Below, piece after piece: positions 1 through 5,628 of a stretch of DNA of 7,858 nucleotides (position 1 is its first letter; each line of letters opens with the position of its first letter). Source of the DNA: Candidatus Cloacimonadota bacterium (lineage in GTDB: Bacteria > Cloacimonadota > Cloacimonadia > JGIOTU-2); NCBI GenBank assembly GCA_014384665.1, contig JACNFI010000015.1, positions 1 through 7,858 on the forward strand, read 5' to 3'. The translations under genes were made by a program, and so were the position numbers. The notes below the pieces were generated by a model. The model was not told where the DNA came from and searched no databases. It saw only the letters and a list, made by a program, of their open reading frames with translations.

Positions 1-21
1 TAATTTTATGAATAAAATATT

Positions 22-47
22 GTTCGTGTTAGTTCGTGTGGTTCGTG
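22..47. repeat. Three short GTTCGTG repeats upstream of the first gene
   Basis: The heptamer GTTCGTG occurs three times, at 22-28, 32-38 and 41-47, separated by three and two bases and followed by an A-run. The block ends about ten bases before the Shine-Dalgarno-like AAGGA (55-59) of the gene at 67. Its role is unknown. It could be a dispersed intergenic repeat or part of the 5' leader. No convincing promoter hexamers are visible in the 66 bases available. Confidence 0.6.
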
Positions 48-66
48 GCAAAAAAAGGATTTTCAT

Positions 67-807
67 ATGAAAATATTGAGTGTCATACTATCTATTTTCT
101 CTATTATTCTTGTACAGTGTTCACAGGTTAATAAATATCAAAAACTGTGTTCATCTGTAGAAAATAATGAACTAAAAATCGATTCTCTCTCTGCGGTCTC
201 AAAAGGTAATTCTAATACAATGAAAGAAATAAAATCAGAATATGACGAAAAAATAAATATTATTAACGATAAATTGCTCGCTATTGAAATTTTACAATCC
301 AAAATTTTACTATTAGAGTCAAAAATAAATAATATCAACCAAGAAATAAAAGCTCAGGAACAAATTCTAACAGAATTACAAAATAAGGATTCTACAGATA
401 TCGCACAATATTCTACTCTTCAAGAGTTATCCCCTGAGCGATTATACCAGGATGCAAGAGATTTTTTTATTGATGGTAAGTATCAAAATAGTATTACAAA
501 ATTTTCTCAAATTGTAAAAGATTATCCTGACAACTCTTTGGCTCCAAATTCTCAATACTGGATTGGTGAATGTTATTACTCTTTAGAGCAATTTGAAACT
601 GCAATTCAGCATTTTGATAAAGTAGTAAATAATTATCCTAACTCAGAACAAGTTATTGATGCTAAATTCAAAATAGCTCTTTGTCTGGCTGATATGAAAG
701 AATATGAAGGAGCATTGGCTCAACTTCGAGAAATTCAGAAACAATATCCAAATTATGAAAGGATAAAACTGGTTAAAGAAAAAATAATTATTATTGAAAA
801 CCGATAG
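67..807 (+). CDS. CpoB/YbgF-like TPR protein with coiled coil (Tol-Pal-associated type)
   Basis: The 246-residue product resembles the CpoB/YbgF family, periplasmic proteins that link the Tol-Pal system and peptidoglycan synthesis in proteobacteria. Residues 1-17 are hydrophobic and lead to Cys18, so a lipoprotein or exported protein is likely. The residue before Cys is Gln (LVQC), which is not a canonical lipobox, so lipidation is uncertain. Residues about 52-108 are rich in K/E/I/L in a heptad-like pattern and probably form a coiled coil, as in the trimerising N-terminus of E. coli CpoB. Residues about 122-240 contain three TPR-like units with the family hallmarks LYQDARDFFIDGKY, PNSQYWIGECYY and repeated YP-N/D-S turns. 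The start is supported by AAGGA at 55-59, seven bases upstream. A BamD-like gene follows 29 bases later. Family assignment is fairly secure. A Tol-Pal function is inferred, because no tol genes lie in the window. Confidence 0.8.
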   Translation: MKILSVILSIFSIILVQCSQVNKYQKLCSSVENNELKIDSLSAVSKGNSNTMKEIKSEYDEKINIINDKLLAIEILQSKILLLESKINNINQEIKAQEQILTELQNKDSTDIAQYSTLQELSPERLYQDARDFFIDGKYQNSITKFSQIVKDYPDNSLAPNSQYWIGECYYSLEQFETAIQHFDKVVNNYPNSEQVIDAKFKIALCLADMKEYEGALAQLREIQKQYPNYERIKLVKEKIIIIENR

Positions 808-836
808 CAATCATTAATTGTCACTAAGAATTTATA

Positions 837-1562
837 ATGAAAAAATTACTAATTTTAATATTACTACTAATTATTAGCTGTGCTCATAAGCTCACAATTG
901 ATGGAATGAGTGCACAGCAAAAGATAAAGATAGCAGATAAATTGTATTCAAAAAAAAATTTTCATAAAGCACAAGAAACTTATGAAATAATCACTTTTGA
1001 AAGTAAAGGTGATACACTTATTGAAAAAGCACAATATCAATTAGCAAATTGTTACTATAACCTAAAACTTTATGAAGATGCTATATTTGAATATGAGGAG
1101 TTACTTCGTTTATTCCCATTTTCACAATATTCAGAAAATGCTGATTTTAATATTGGTGTTTGTTGGTATAAACTCTCACTACCTTCATATTATGAACAAG
1201 AAGAGACTTATAATGCTATTGAACAATTTAAGTTGTTTCTTGATAAATATCCAAATTCTGAAAAGATACAAGATGTTGAAAATATTTTAGCAAAATGTAC
1301 AAATAAATTCCTAACTAAAAAATATAACAACGCCTACATTTACTATAAAATGGGATATTATAATGCTTCTGTTATGTACCTGAACGAGATATTTGACGAA
1401 AACATAATTGGAGAAATTGACAAAAAAGCACTAATTCTTGCTGCAAAAATCTATCATAAAAAAGATGACAAATCTGCCTTAGAAAAGGTCTATCAAACTT
1501 TTAAGCAGAAATATCCAGACAATTTAGAAATAGAGAAAGTTAGACAATTTCTCGAAAAGTAA
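837..1562 (+). CDS. bamD: BamD-like outer membrane protein assembly lipoprotein
   Basis: The 241-residue product matches BamD (YfiO/ComL) in length (E. coli about 245) and layout. BamD is the essential TPR lipoprotein of the BAM complex, which inserts beta-barrel proteins into the outer membrane. Residues 1-14 form a hydrophobic signal peptide ending in a good lipobox, IISC, with Cys15 as the lipidated residue. TPR units follow at about 27-60, 64-97, 101-144 and 163-190. The third contains the BamD-typical extended segment YYEQEETYNAIEQFKLFL, followed by the turn KYPNSE (138-142). Residues 169-186 (YYKMGYYNASVMYLNEIF) match the fourth BamD repeat. A last TPR-like segment at 196-228 ends in KYPDN. 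No strong Shine-Dalgarno is visible before the start. The gene is 29 bases after the CpoB-like gene and 3 bases before nadD. A generic TPR lipoprotein is the main alternative. Confidence 0.82.
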   Translation: MKKLLILILLLIISCAHKLTIDGMSAQQKIKIADKLYSKKNFHKAQETYEIITFESKGDTLIEKAQYQLANCYYNLKLYEDAIFEYEELLRLFPFSQYSENADFNIGVCWYKLSLPSYYEQEETYNAIEQFKLFLDKYPNSEKIQDVENILAKCTNKFLTKKYNNAYIYYKMGYYNASVMYLNEIFDENIIGEIDKKALILAAKIYHKKDDKSALEKVYQTFKQKYPDNLEIEKVRQFLEK

Positions 1563-1565
1563 AAT

Positions 1566-2153
1566 ATGCGATTTGGAATTTTAGGTGGGAGTTTTGACCC
1601 TATCCATTTGGGACATCTCAAGATTGCTGAATTCTGTCAAAAAGAATTAAACCTTGATTTTATTCTTTTTATTCCAGCAGGAAATCCTCCCCATAAAAGC
1701 GTTTTTGCAGATTATCAACATCGATTTGATATGGTAAAATTGGCAATAAAAGGACACAAAAATTCTAGAATTTCAGATATTGAAAAATCAAGTTCAAGTC
1801 CAACATATACATTAAATACTCTCAAAAAAACCAAAAAACTCTATCCAAATGATGAGATTTTTTTCTTTATTGGCGAGGATAATGTCTCGGAAATTCAAAC
1901 TTGGCATAATTACAAAGAACTTTTTCATTATGCAAGATTTGTGGTTCTAAGCCGAAATGTAGAATCCAGAAAATTTTTTAAGTATCTTAATTATTTTGAC
2001 AAGTTGCAATTCTTGAATATGCCCAAAATTGATATTTCTTCAAGTATGATAAGGAATAATCTTGCCAAAAATTTGTCAATTGACGGTTTTGTGCCAAAAG
2101 TTGTTGAAAATTATATCAGAAAAAACAAATTATACAGAAAAGGAGAAAGATGA
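1566..2153 (+). CDS. nadD: Nicotinate-nucleotide adenylyltransferase NadD
   Basis: NadD transfers AMP from ATP to nicotinate mononucleotide, giving deamido-NAD in the cytoplasmic NAD biosynthesis pathway. At 195 residues it is of normal family length. The nucleotidyltransferase motif GGSFDPIHLGH lies at residues 7-17 with the HxGH signature. PAGNPPHK (37-44) and TYTLNTL (80-86) are typical substrate-site segments. GEDNVSEIQTWHNYKEL starts at 103, and the second signature ISSSMIR is at 157-163, corresponding to the ISSTxIR motif. The start codon is 3 bases after the bamD stop without an evident Shine-Dalgarno, so translational coupling is likely. The stop overlaps the ppdK start by four bases (ATGA), and the 3' end carries the ribosome binding site for ppdK. 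No key residue appears to be missing. Confidence 0.95.
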   Translation: MRFGILGGSFDPIHLGHLKIAEFCQKELNLDFILFIPAGNPPHKSVFADYQHRFDMVKLAIKGHKNSRISDIEKSSSSPTYTLNTLKKTKKLYPNDEIFFFIGEDNVSEIQTWHNYKELFHYARFVVLSRNVESRKFFKYLNYFDKLQFLNMPKIDISSSMIRNNLAKNLSIDGFVPKVVENYIRKNKLYRKGER

Positions 2154-4864
2154 AAAAGTATGTGTATTTCTTTGGTGACTCAAAAGCAGATGGTGACCGC
2201 ACAATGAAAGAGATATTGGGTGGCAAAGGTGCAAATCTCGCAGAAATGATAAATATAGGAATTCCTGTTCCCCCGGGTTTTACTATTGCAACAGAAGTTT
2301 GCGATTATTACAGTAAACACGAATACACTTATCCAGACGAGCTTATGGGAGAAATTAGCAAAAATTTAGATAAGTTAGAAGAAAATCTTGGACAAAAGTT
2401 TGGAAACCCTCAAAAACCATTGCTCCTTTCAGTGCGTTCTGGTGCTGCTGTATCAATGCCTGGAATGATGGATACTGTTCTTAATCTTGGATTGAATGAT
2501 AAAGTTGCTGAAGGATTTATTTCTCTCACAAAGAATCCTCGCTTTGTCTGGGATGCTTATCGGCGACTGATTCAGATGTTTGGAAATGTGGTATTTGGAA
2601 TTGATTCTGAAAAATTTGAGCAGATACTTTCACAAGAGAAATTGAATAAAAATATTTCTTTGGATACAGAACTAACAGCTGAAGATTTGAAAAATATCGT
2701 TGAAAAATTCAAGAAATTATATCATAATGAAATTGGGAATGAATTTCCACAAGACCCCCAAAAACAACTCTGGCTAGCAATGGAAGCGGTTTTCAAATCT
2801 TGGAATAATAAGCGTGCTATCAAATATCGGGAATTAAATAATATAAAAGGACTTCTTGGCACCGCTATAAATGTTCAAGCAATGGTTTTTGGAAATATGG
2901 GTGATGATTGTGCTACTGGTGTTGCTTTTACAAGAGACCCTGCAATTGGTGAAGATAGATTTTTCGGTGAATTCCTTGTCAATGCTCAAGGCGAGGATGT
3001 TGTGGCTGGAATCAGAACACCGCAGGAAATTACAAAACAAAGTTCCATTGATTGGGCAAAGGATAATAATATTCCTGAGGATGTAAGAAAGAAAAAATAC
3101 CCGTCTCTTGAAGAATTGATGCCAGAAATATATGAAACTCTTTTTGGAATTCAGAAGAAATTGGAAAATCACTACAAAGATATGCAGGATATTGAATTCA
3201 CGATTCAGAATGGAAAATTATTTCTCTTGCAGACAAGAACTGGAAAGCGAACAGCCAAAGCCGCAGTGAAAATTGCAGTAGAAATGACTAAAAAAGGAAT
3301 GATTTCTAAAAAAACAGCATTATCCCGAATTCAATCTGAACATTTAGACCAATTGCTTCATCCAAGTTTCAACCCGGCAGAAAAGAAAAAGGTATTTACA
3401 GATGGCAGATTGCTTGCAAAGGGCTTGCCTGCTTCACCTGGTGCTGCAGTTGGAAAGGTTGTATTCTTTGCAGAAGATGCAGTTAAATGGAAAGAACAGG
3501 ATGAGAAAACCATCCTTGTCAGACCAGAAACTTCACCAGAAGATATTGGTGGAATGGACGCAGCACAAGGAATTTTAACGGTTCACGGCGGGATGACCTC
3601 TCACGCTGCTGTTGTAGCGCGCGGAATGGGAAAATGCTGTATAGCGGGATGCGGAGATTTGGATATCAATCTGAAAGAACGATATTTCACAGTTCAAGAT
3701 CAAAAAATTCAAGAAGGAGATTTCATCTCTCTTGATGGCAGCACTGGCGAGGTTATCAAAGGGAAAGTAGGAACTATACCCCCTGAATTATCCGGCGATT
3801 TCTCTGAACTTATGAAATGGGCTGACGAAGTAAGTAGATTGGGAGTTCATGCTAACGCTGATACTCCAAAGGATGCAAGTATATCCAGAAAATTCGGTGC
3901 AACTGGAATTGGACTTTGTCGGACAGAACACATGTTTTTTGGCGGAGACCGTATTGACTATGTGCGTGGAACTATTCTTGCAGAAAATCCAGAAGAAAGG
4001 GAATTTCCTCTATCTGAACTGAAAAAAATGCAGATAAAGGACTTTAAGGGCATTTTGGAAGCAATGGAAGGATTGCCTGTTACTATCCGCTTGCTTGACC
4101 CACCTCTTCACGAATTTCTTCCCAATAAGGATGACGATAGTGAAATCACTAAACTTGCAAAAAAATTCGGGAAAACTGCTCAAAGCATTAAAACCAAAAT
4201 CAGTCAACTTCACGAGTTCAATCCTATGCTTGGTCATCGTGGCTGTCGGCTTGGTATAACTTTCCCAGATATTTATCAAATGCAAGTAGAGGCAATTATT
4301 GAATCTGCCTGCTATCTGAAGAAAAAGGGAATTGATGCAAGACCAGAGATTATGATTCCTCTTGTTGGAAATGCAAAAGAATTTACAATTCTTGAGAAAA
4401 ACACAAGAGAAATTGCAGATGAAATTATCAAAAAATCACAAACTGAACTCCATTATACTGTCGGCACAATGATAGAAGTTCCAAGAGCGTGCTTGGTTGC
4501 AGATGAAATTGCAAAATCCGCAGAATTCTTCTCATTCGGCACAAACGACTTAACGCAGATGGGATGCGGATTTTCTCGTGATGACTCGGGAAGATTCCTT
4601 AAAGAATATGTTGAAAAAGGCATCTATGAACGCGACCCATTTCAAGTGCTGGATAAAAATGGAATCGGGCAGCTAGTTCAAATCGCAGTTGAAAAAGGAA
4701 GAAAAGCCAATCCAAAATTGGTTATAGGAATCTGCGGAGAACACGGTGGTGAACCAAGTTCTATTGATTTTTGTCATAAAGTTGGACTTGATTATGTAAG
4801 TTGCTCTCCGTATCGTGTGCCGATTGCAAGATTGGCTGCAGCACAGTCCGCTTTACAAAAATAA
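2150..4864 (+). CDS. ppdK: Pyruvate, phosphate dikinase
   Basis: The enzyme reversibly interconverts ATP, pyruvate and phosphate with AMP, PEP and pyrophosphate. In anaerobes it often works in glycolysis with pyrophosphate or supplies PEP. The 904 residues are close to the usual 870-910. The N-terminal ATP-grasp part (about 1-365) shows GGKGANLAEM at 24-33, SVRSGAAVSMPGMMDTVLNLG from 94, and the ATP-site segment ending QTRTGKRTAK (361-370). The swivelling phosphohistidine domain (about 420-540) has GGMTSHAAVVARG at 480-492, with catalytic His485. The C-terminal PEP/pyruvate TIM barrel (about 550-900) shows GLCRTEHMFF (588-597), NPMLGHRGCRLG (691-702), SFGTNDLTQ (795-803) and CGEHGG (862-867), with Cys862 as the catalytic acid. 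The start is fixed by the conserved MKKYVYFFG N-terminus and by AAGGAG (2140-2145) inside nadD. All catalytic residues that I can place are present. Confidence 0.97.
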   Translation: MKKYVYFFGDSKADGDRTMKEILGGKGANLAEMINIGIPVPPGFTIATEVCDYYSKHEYTYPDELMGEISKNLDKLEENLGQKFGNPQKPLLLSVRSGAAVSMPGMMDTVLNLGLNDKVAEGFISLTKNPRFVWDAYRRLIQMFGNVVFGIDSEKFEQILSQEKLNKNISLDTELTAEDLKNIVEKFKKLYHNEIGNEFPQDPQKQLWLAMEAVFKSWNNKRAIKYRELNNIKGLLGTAINVQAMVFGNMGDDCATGVAFTRDPAIGEDRFFGEFLVNAQGEDVVAGIRTPQEITKQSSIDWAKDNNIPEDVRKKKYPSLEELMPEIYETLFGIQKKLENHYKDMQDIEFTIQNGKLFLLQTRTGKRTAKAAVKIAVEMTKKGMISKKTALSRIQSEHLDQLLHPSFNPAEKKKVFTDGRLLAKGLPASPGAAVGKVVFFAEDAVKWKEQDEKTILVRPETSPEDIGGMDAAQGILTVHGGMTSHAAVVARGMGKCCIAGCGDLDINLKERYFTVQDQKIQEGDFISLDGSTGEVIKGKVGTIPPELSGDFSELMKWADEVSRLGVHANADTPKDASISRKFGATGIGLCRTEHMFFGGDRIDYVRGTILAENPEEREFPLSELKKMQIKDFKGILEAMEGLPVTIRLLDPPLHEFLPNKDDDSEITKLAKKFGKTAQSIKTKISQLHEFNPMLGHRGCRLGITFPDIYQMQVEAIIESACYLKKKGIDARPEIMIPLVGNAKEFTILEKNTREIADEIIKKSQTELHYTVGTMIEVPRACLVADEIAKSAEFFSFGTNDLTQMGCGFSRDDSGRFLKEYVEKGIYERDPFQVLDKNGIGQLVQIAVEKGRKANPKLVIGICGEHGGEPSSIDFCHKVGLDYVSCSPYRVPIARLAAAQSALQK

Positions 4865-4877
4865 AGAAAGGAACAAA

Positions 4878-5093
4878 ATGGCTAATATCTTACAATATTT
4901 TAATAAGAGAATCAAGTTCTTCACCTTAGTGGACTTAAAATTAGCTCAATTGGCTGCTATGATTGTTATGATAATATTGATAAAATTGATTCCTGCAATT
5001 ACGAAGATAAATTATATCTGGCTAATTATTGCTCTCATTTTGGTCTCAACTCGTCTTTTCTATGTAATGTTTTTCAAATCACAGAAAAAATGA
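4878..5093 (+). CDS. Small protein with two predicted membrane segments, function unknown
   Basis: This 71-residue protein is not recognised. Two hydrophobic stretches, about residues 22-41 and 47-66, are separated by a short TKIN turn. Positively charged residues precede the first (K10, R11, K13) and end the protein (KSQKK), so both termini are probably cytoplasmic in a membrane hairpin. The start at 4878 is preferred over an in-frame ATG at 4815, which lies inside ppdK. AAAGGA at 4867-4872 sits five bases before 4878, and the 13-base gap from ppdK fits operon spacing. Composition and start signal make it a credible gene, and position suggests co-transcription with ppdK. Function cannot be inferred. 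It is followed 9 bases later by the 5' half of a tRNA. Confidence 0.7.
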   Translation: MANILQYFNKRIKFFTLVDLKLAQLAAMIVMIILIKLIPAITKINYIWLIIALILVSTRLFYVMFFKSQKK

Positions 5094-5142
5094 ATGATTT
5101 TCGGGTGATTGGCTCAGCTGGTTAGAGCGCTACGTTCATTCA

Positions 5143-5249
5143 CCCCGTTAGATAGTATGGGTGGTTAGCTCAGCGGTAGAGTACTGCGCTCACATCGCAG
5201 GGGTCACAGGTTCAAATCCTGTACCACCCACTAGAAAAATCTAACGGGG
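5143..5249. repeat. 11-bp perfect inverted repeat bounding the insert in the split tRNA
   Basis: CCCCGTTAGAT at 5143-5153 is the exact reverse complement of ATCTAACGGGG at 5239-5249. The arms enclose the complete tRNA-Val(CAC). In RNA they would stack beyond the anticodon stem CTACG/CGTAG of the outer tRNA, separated by an asymmetric internal loop of 8 and 5 bases. The arms resemble the hairpin at 7773-7798 (CCCCGTAGGAT and ATCCAACGGGG), so this is probably a member of a dispersed repeat family. Confidence 0.8.
5159..5230 (+). tRNA. tRNA-Val, anticodon CAC
   Basis: A complete 72-base cloverleaf can be drawn. The acceptor is GGGTGGT/ACCACCC (5159-5165 with 5223-5229). The D arm is GCTC/GAGT with one G-T pair (5168-5182). 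The anticodon stem is CTGCG/CGCAG (5184-5188 with 5196-5200), with loop CTCACAT and anticodon CAC at 5191-5193, which reads GUG valine codons. The variable loop is GGGTC, and the T arm is ACAGG-TTCAAAT-CCTGT (5206-5222). The discriminator is A5230. T8, A14, G18-G19, A21, T33 and TTC are all in place. The next three bases are CTA instead of CCA, so the 3' end would need enzymatic CCA addition. The gene sits entirely inside the insert that splits the neighbouring tRNA, on the same strand. Confidence 0.92.
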
Positions 5250-5307
5250 CAAGTCGTAGAAGTCACTGGTTCAAATCCAGTATCACCCACCATATAATCT
5301 AATTCAC

Positions 5308-5340
5308 CCTTCGTCCCGATTATATCGGGACTACGGAGAA
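5308..5340. repeat. Palindromic dispersed repeat, copy 1
   Basis: The core is GTCCCGAT (5313-5320), loop TAT, ATCGGGAC (5324-5331), followed by TACGGAGAA. The 33 bases match 7702-7734 with only two differences, both in the hairpin loop. Weaker similarity continues outward on both sides (AATTCAC against AGTTCAT on the left, CGGGCG against TGGACC on the right). This is a REP- or MITE-like intergenic element rather than a terminator, because no T tract follows. Confidence 0.8.
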
Positions 5341-5345
5341 CGGGC

Positions 5346-5384
5346 GGGGCAAATCGTAGAAGTCACAGGTTCAAATCCTGTGCC
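5346..5384 (+). pseudogene. Orphan tRNA 3' half (tRNA fragment)
   Basis: Positions 5346-5378 match 5246-5278, the junction of the insert and the 3' half of the split tRNA, with two mismatches at an offset of exactly 100 bases. It keeps the anticodon-stem strand CGTAG (5355-5359), variable bases AAGTC and a complete T arm ACAGG-TTCAAAT-CCTGT (5365-5381). The T arm is identical to that of tRNA-Val(CAC) rather than to the outer tRNA. What follows is GCCAAAA, which pairs with no nearby upstream 5' acceptor strand. I find no 5' half, so this is most likely a non-functional remnant. Confidence 0.7.
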
Positions 5385-5489
5385 AAAAAAGGCTCTGACA
5401 CCGTTTACATCTGGGCGCCTGTCTATGCTCCCGATATGTCGGGAGACTGTCCAAAACCGATAGTTTTTGAAAGAGAGCCTATTTTTTTT
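5385..5489. repeat. Long inverted repeat ending in a T tract, possible terminator
   Basis: AAAAAAGGCTCT (5385-5396) can pair with AGAGCCT plus the following T tract (5474-5487, one bulged A at 5481). The T tract TTTTTTTT occupies 5482-5489. The 77-base interior contains a smaller hairpin. A stem closing so long a loop is weak as a Rho-independent terminator, but the element lies between the tRNA region and the next promoter, where a transcript end would be expected. It could equally be another palindromic intergenic repeat. Confidence 0.35.
5428..5445. repeat. TCCCGA-type hairpin
   Basis: CTCCCGA (5428-5434) and TCGGGAG (5439-5445) form a seven-base-pair stem with a TATG loop. The core resembles the GTCCCGAT/ATCGGGAC hairpins at 5313-5331 and 7707-7725 but the flanks differ (GTCTATG before, ACTGTCC after). 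It may be a related dispersed palindrome. No T tract follows directly. Confidence 0.6.
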
Positions 5490-5567
5490 GTACAAGTTAA
5501 ACTTATACATTGGAAGGTATATCCCAAATAATTTTGAGTACGGCATCTTAAAAAAATTTTGCAATTC

Positions 5568-5596
5568 TTGACAAGAAAAATAATAATGAAAAATAT
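5568..5596 (+). promoter_or_regulatory. Candidate sigma-70-type promoter for the gene at 5629
   Basis: A perfect TTGACA lies at 5568-5573. Seventeen bases later, AAATAT (5591-5596) matches TATAAT at three of six positions. The site is 32 bases before the start codon of the downstream lipoprotein gene and in the most AT-rich part of the gap. The weak -10 in AT-rich DNA limits confidence. Confidence 0.4.
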
Positions 5597-5628
5597 CTGA
5601 AAAAAAAATTGCTTAAGGAGTAAAAATC

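Larger units (their letters stand above)
5103..5292 (+). tRNA. tRNA gene interrupted in the anticodon loop by an insert carrying another tRNA
   Basis: The 5' half runs from 5103. It has acceptor GGGTGAT (5103-5109), a D arm GCTC/GAGC with GG in the loop (5112-5128), and anticodon-stem strand CTACG (5130-5134) followed by TT. The matching 3' half has CGTAG (5255-5259), variable bases AAGTC, T arm ACTGG-TTCAAAT-CCAGT (5265-5281), acceptor ATCACCC (5282-5288), discriminator A and an encoded CCA (5290-5292). Acceptor, anticodon and T stems all pair perfectly across the gap. About 118 bases (5137-5254) lie where five anticodon-loop bases should be. The anticodon is therefore not determined: keeping CAT from the 5' side or CAA from the 3' side would both be guesses. 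The body resembles a tRNA-Val(GAC) type from memory. Whether it yields a working tRNA is unknown; it may be a pseudogene. Confidence 0.7.
5293..5628. other. Intergenic stretch without an intact gene
   Basis: These 336 bases hold a palindromic dispersed repeat (5308-5340), an orphan tRNA 3' fragment (5346-5384), a second TCCCGA hairpin (5428-5445), a long inverted repeat ending in a T tract (5385-5489) and an AT-rich stretch with a candidate promoter (5568-5596). No reading frame here has a ribosome site or a recognisable protein. Confidence 0.7.

Noticed and set aside
2834..3172. 112-residue minus-strand reading frame inside ppdK
   Set aside because: It is a shadow of the strongly conserved ppdK coding frame.
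4815..4877. Earlier in-frame start for the small membrane protein
   Set aside because: It would place 21 residues inside the conserved C-terminus of PpdK. A clear ribosome site precedes 4878 instead.
5137..5254. Group I or group II self-splicing intron in the tRNA
   Set aside because: The insert is about 118 bases and mostly a complete tRNA. It is far shorter than these introns and shows none of their core helices that I could find.
5246..5378. CRISPR-like direct repeat
   Set aside because: There are only two copies, they are tRNA-derived, and the interval is filled by an acceptor end and a palindromic repeat rather than spacers.
5331..5564. 77-residue minus-strand reading frame across the tRNA fragment and repeats
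   Set aside because: It is antisense to the tRNA-derived sequence and repeat hairpins, has no ribosome site, and shows the GFEPVTSTI-type peptide that arises when tRNA T-arm DNA is translated on the opposite strand.
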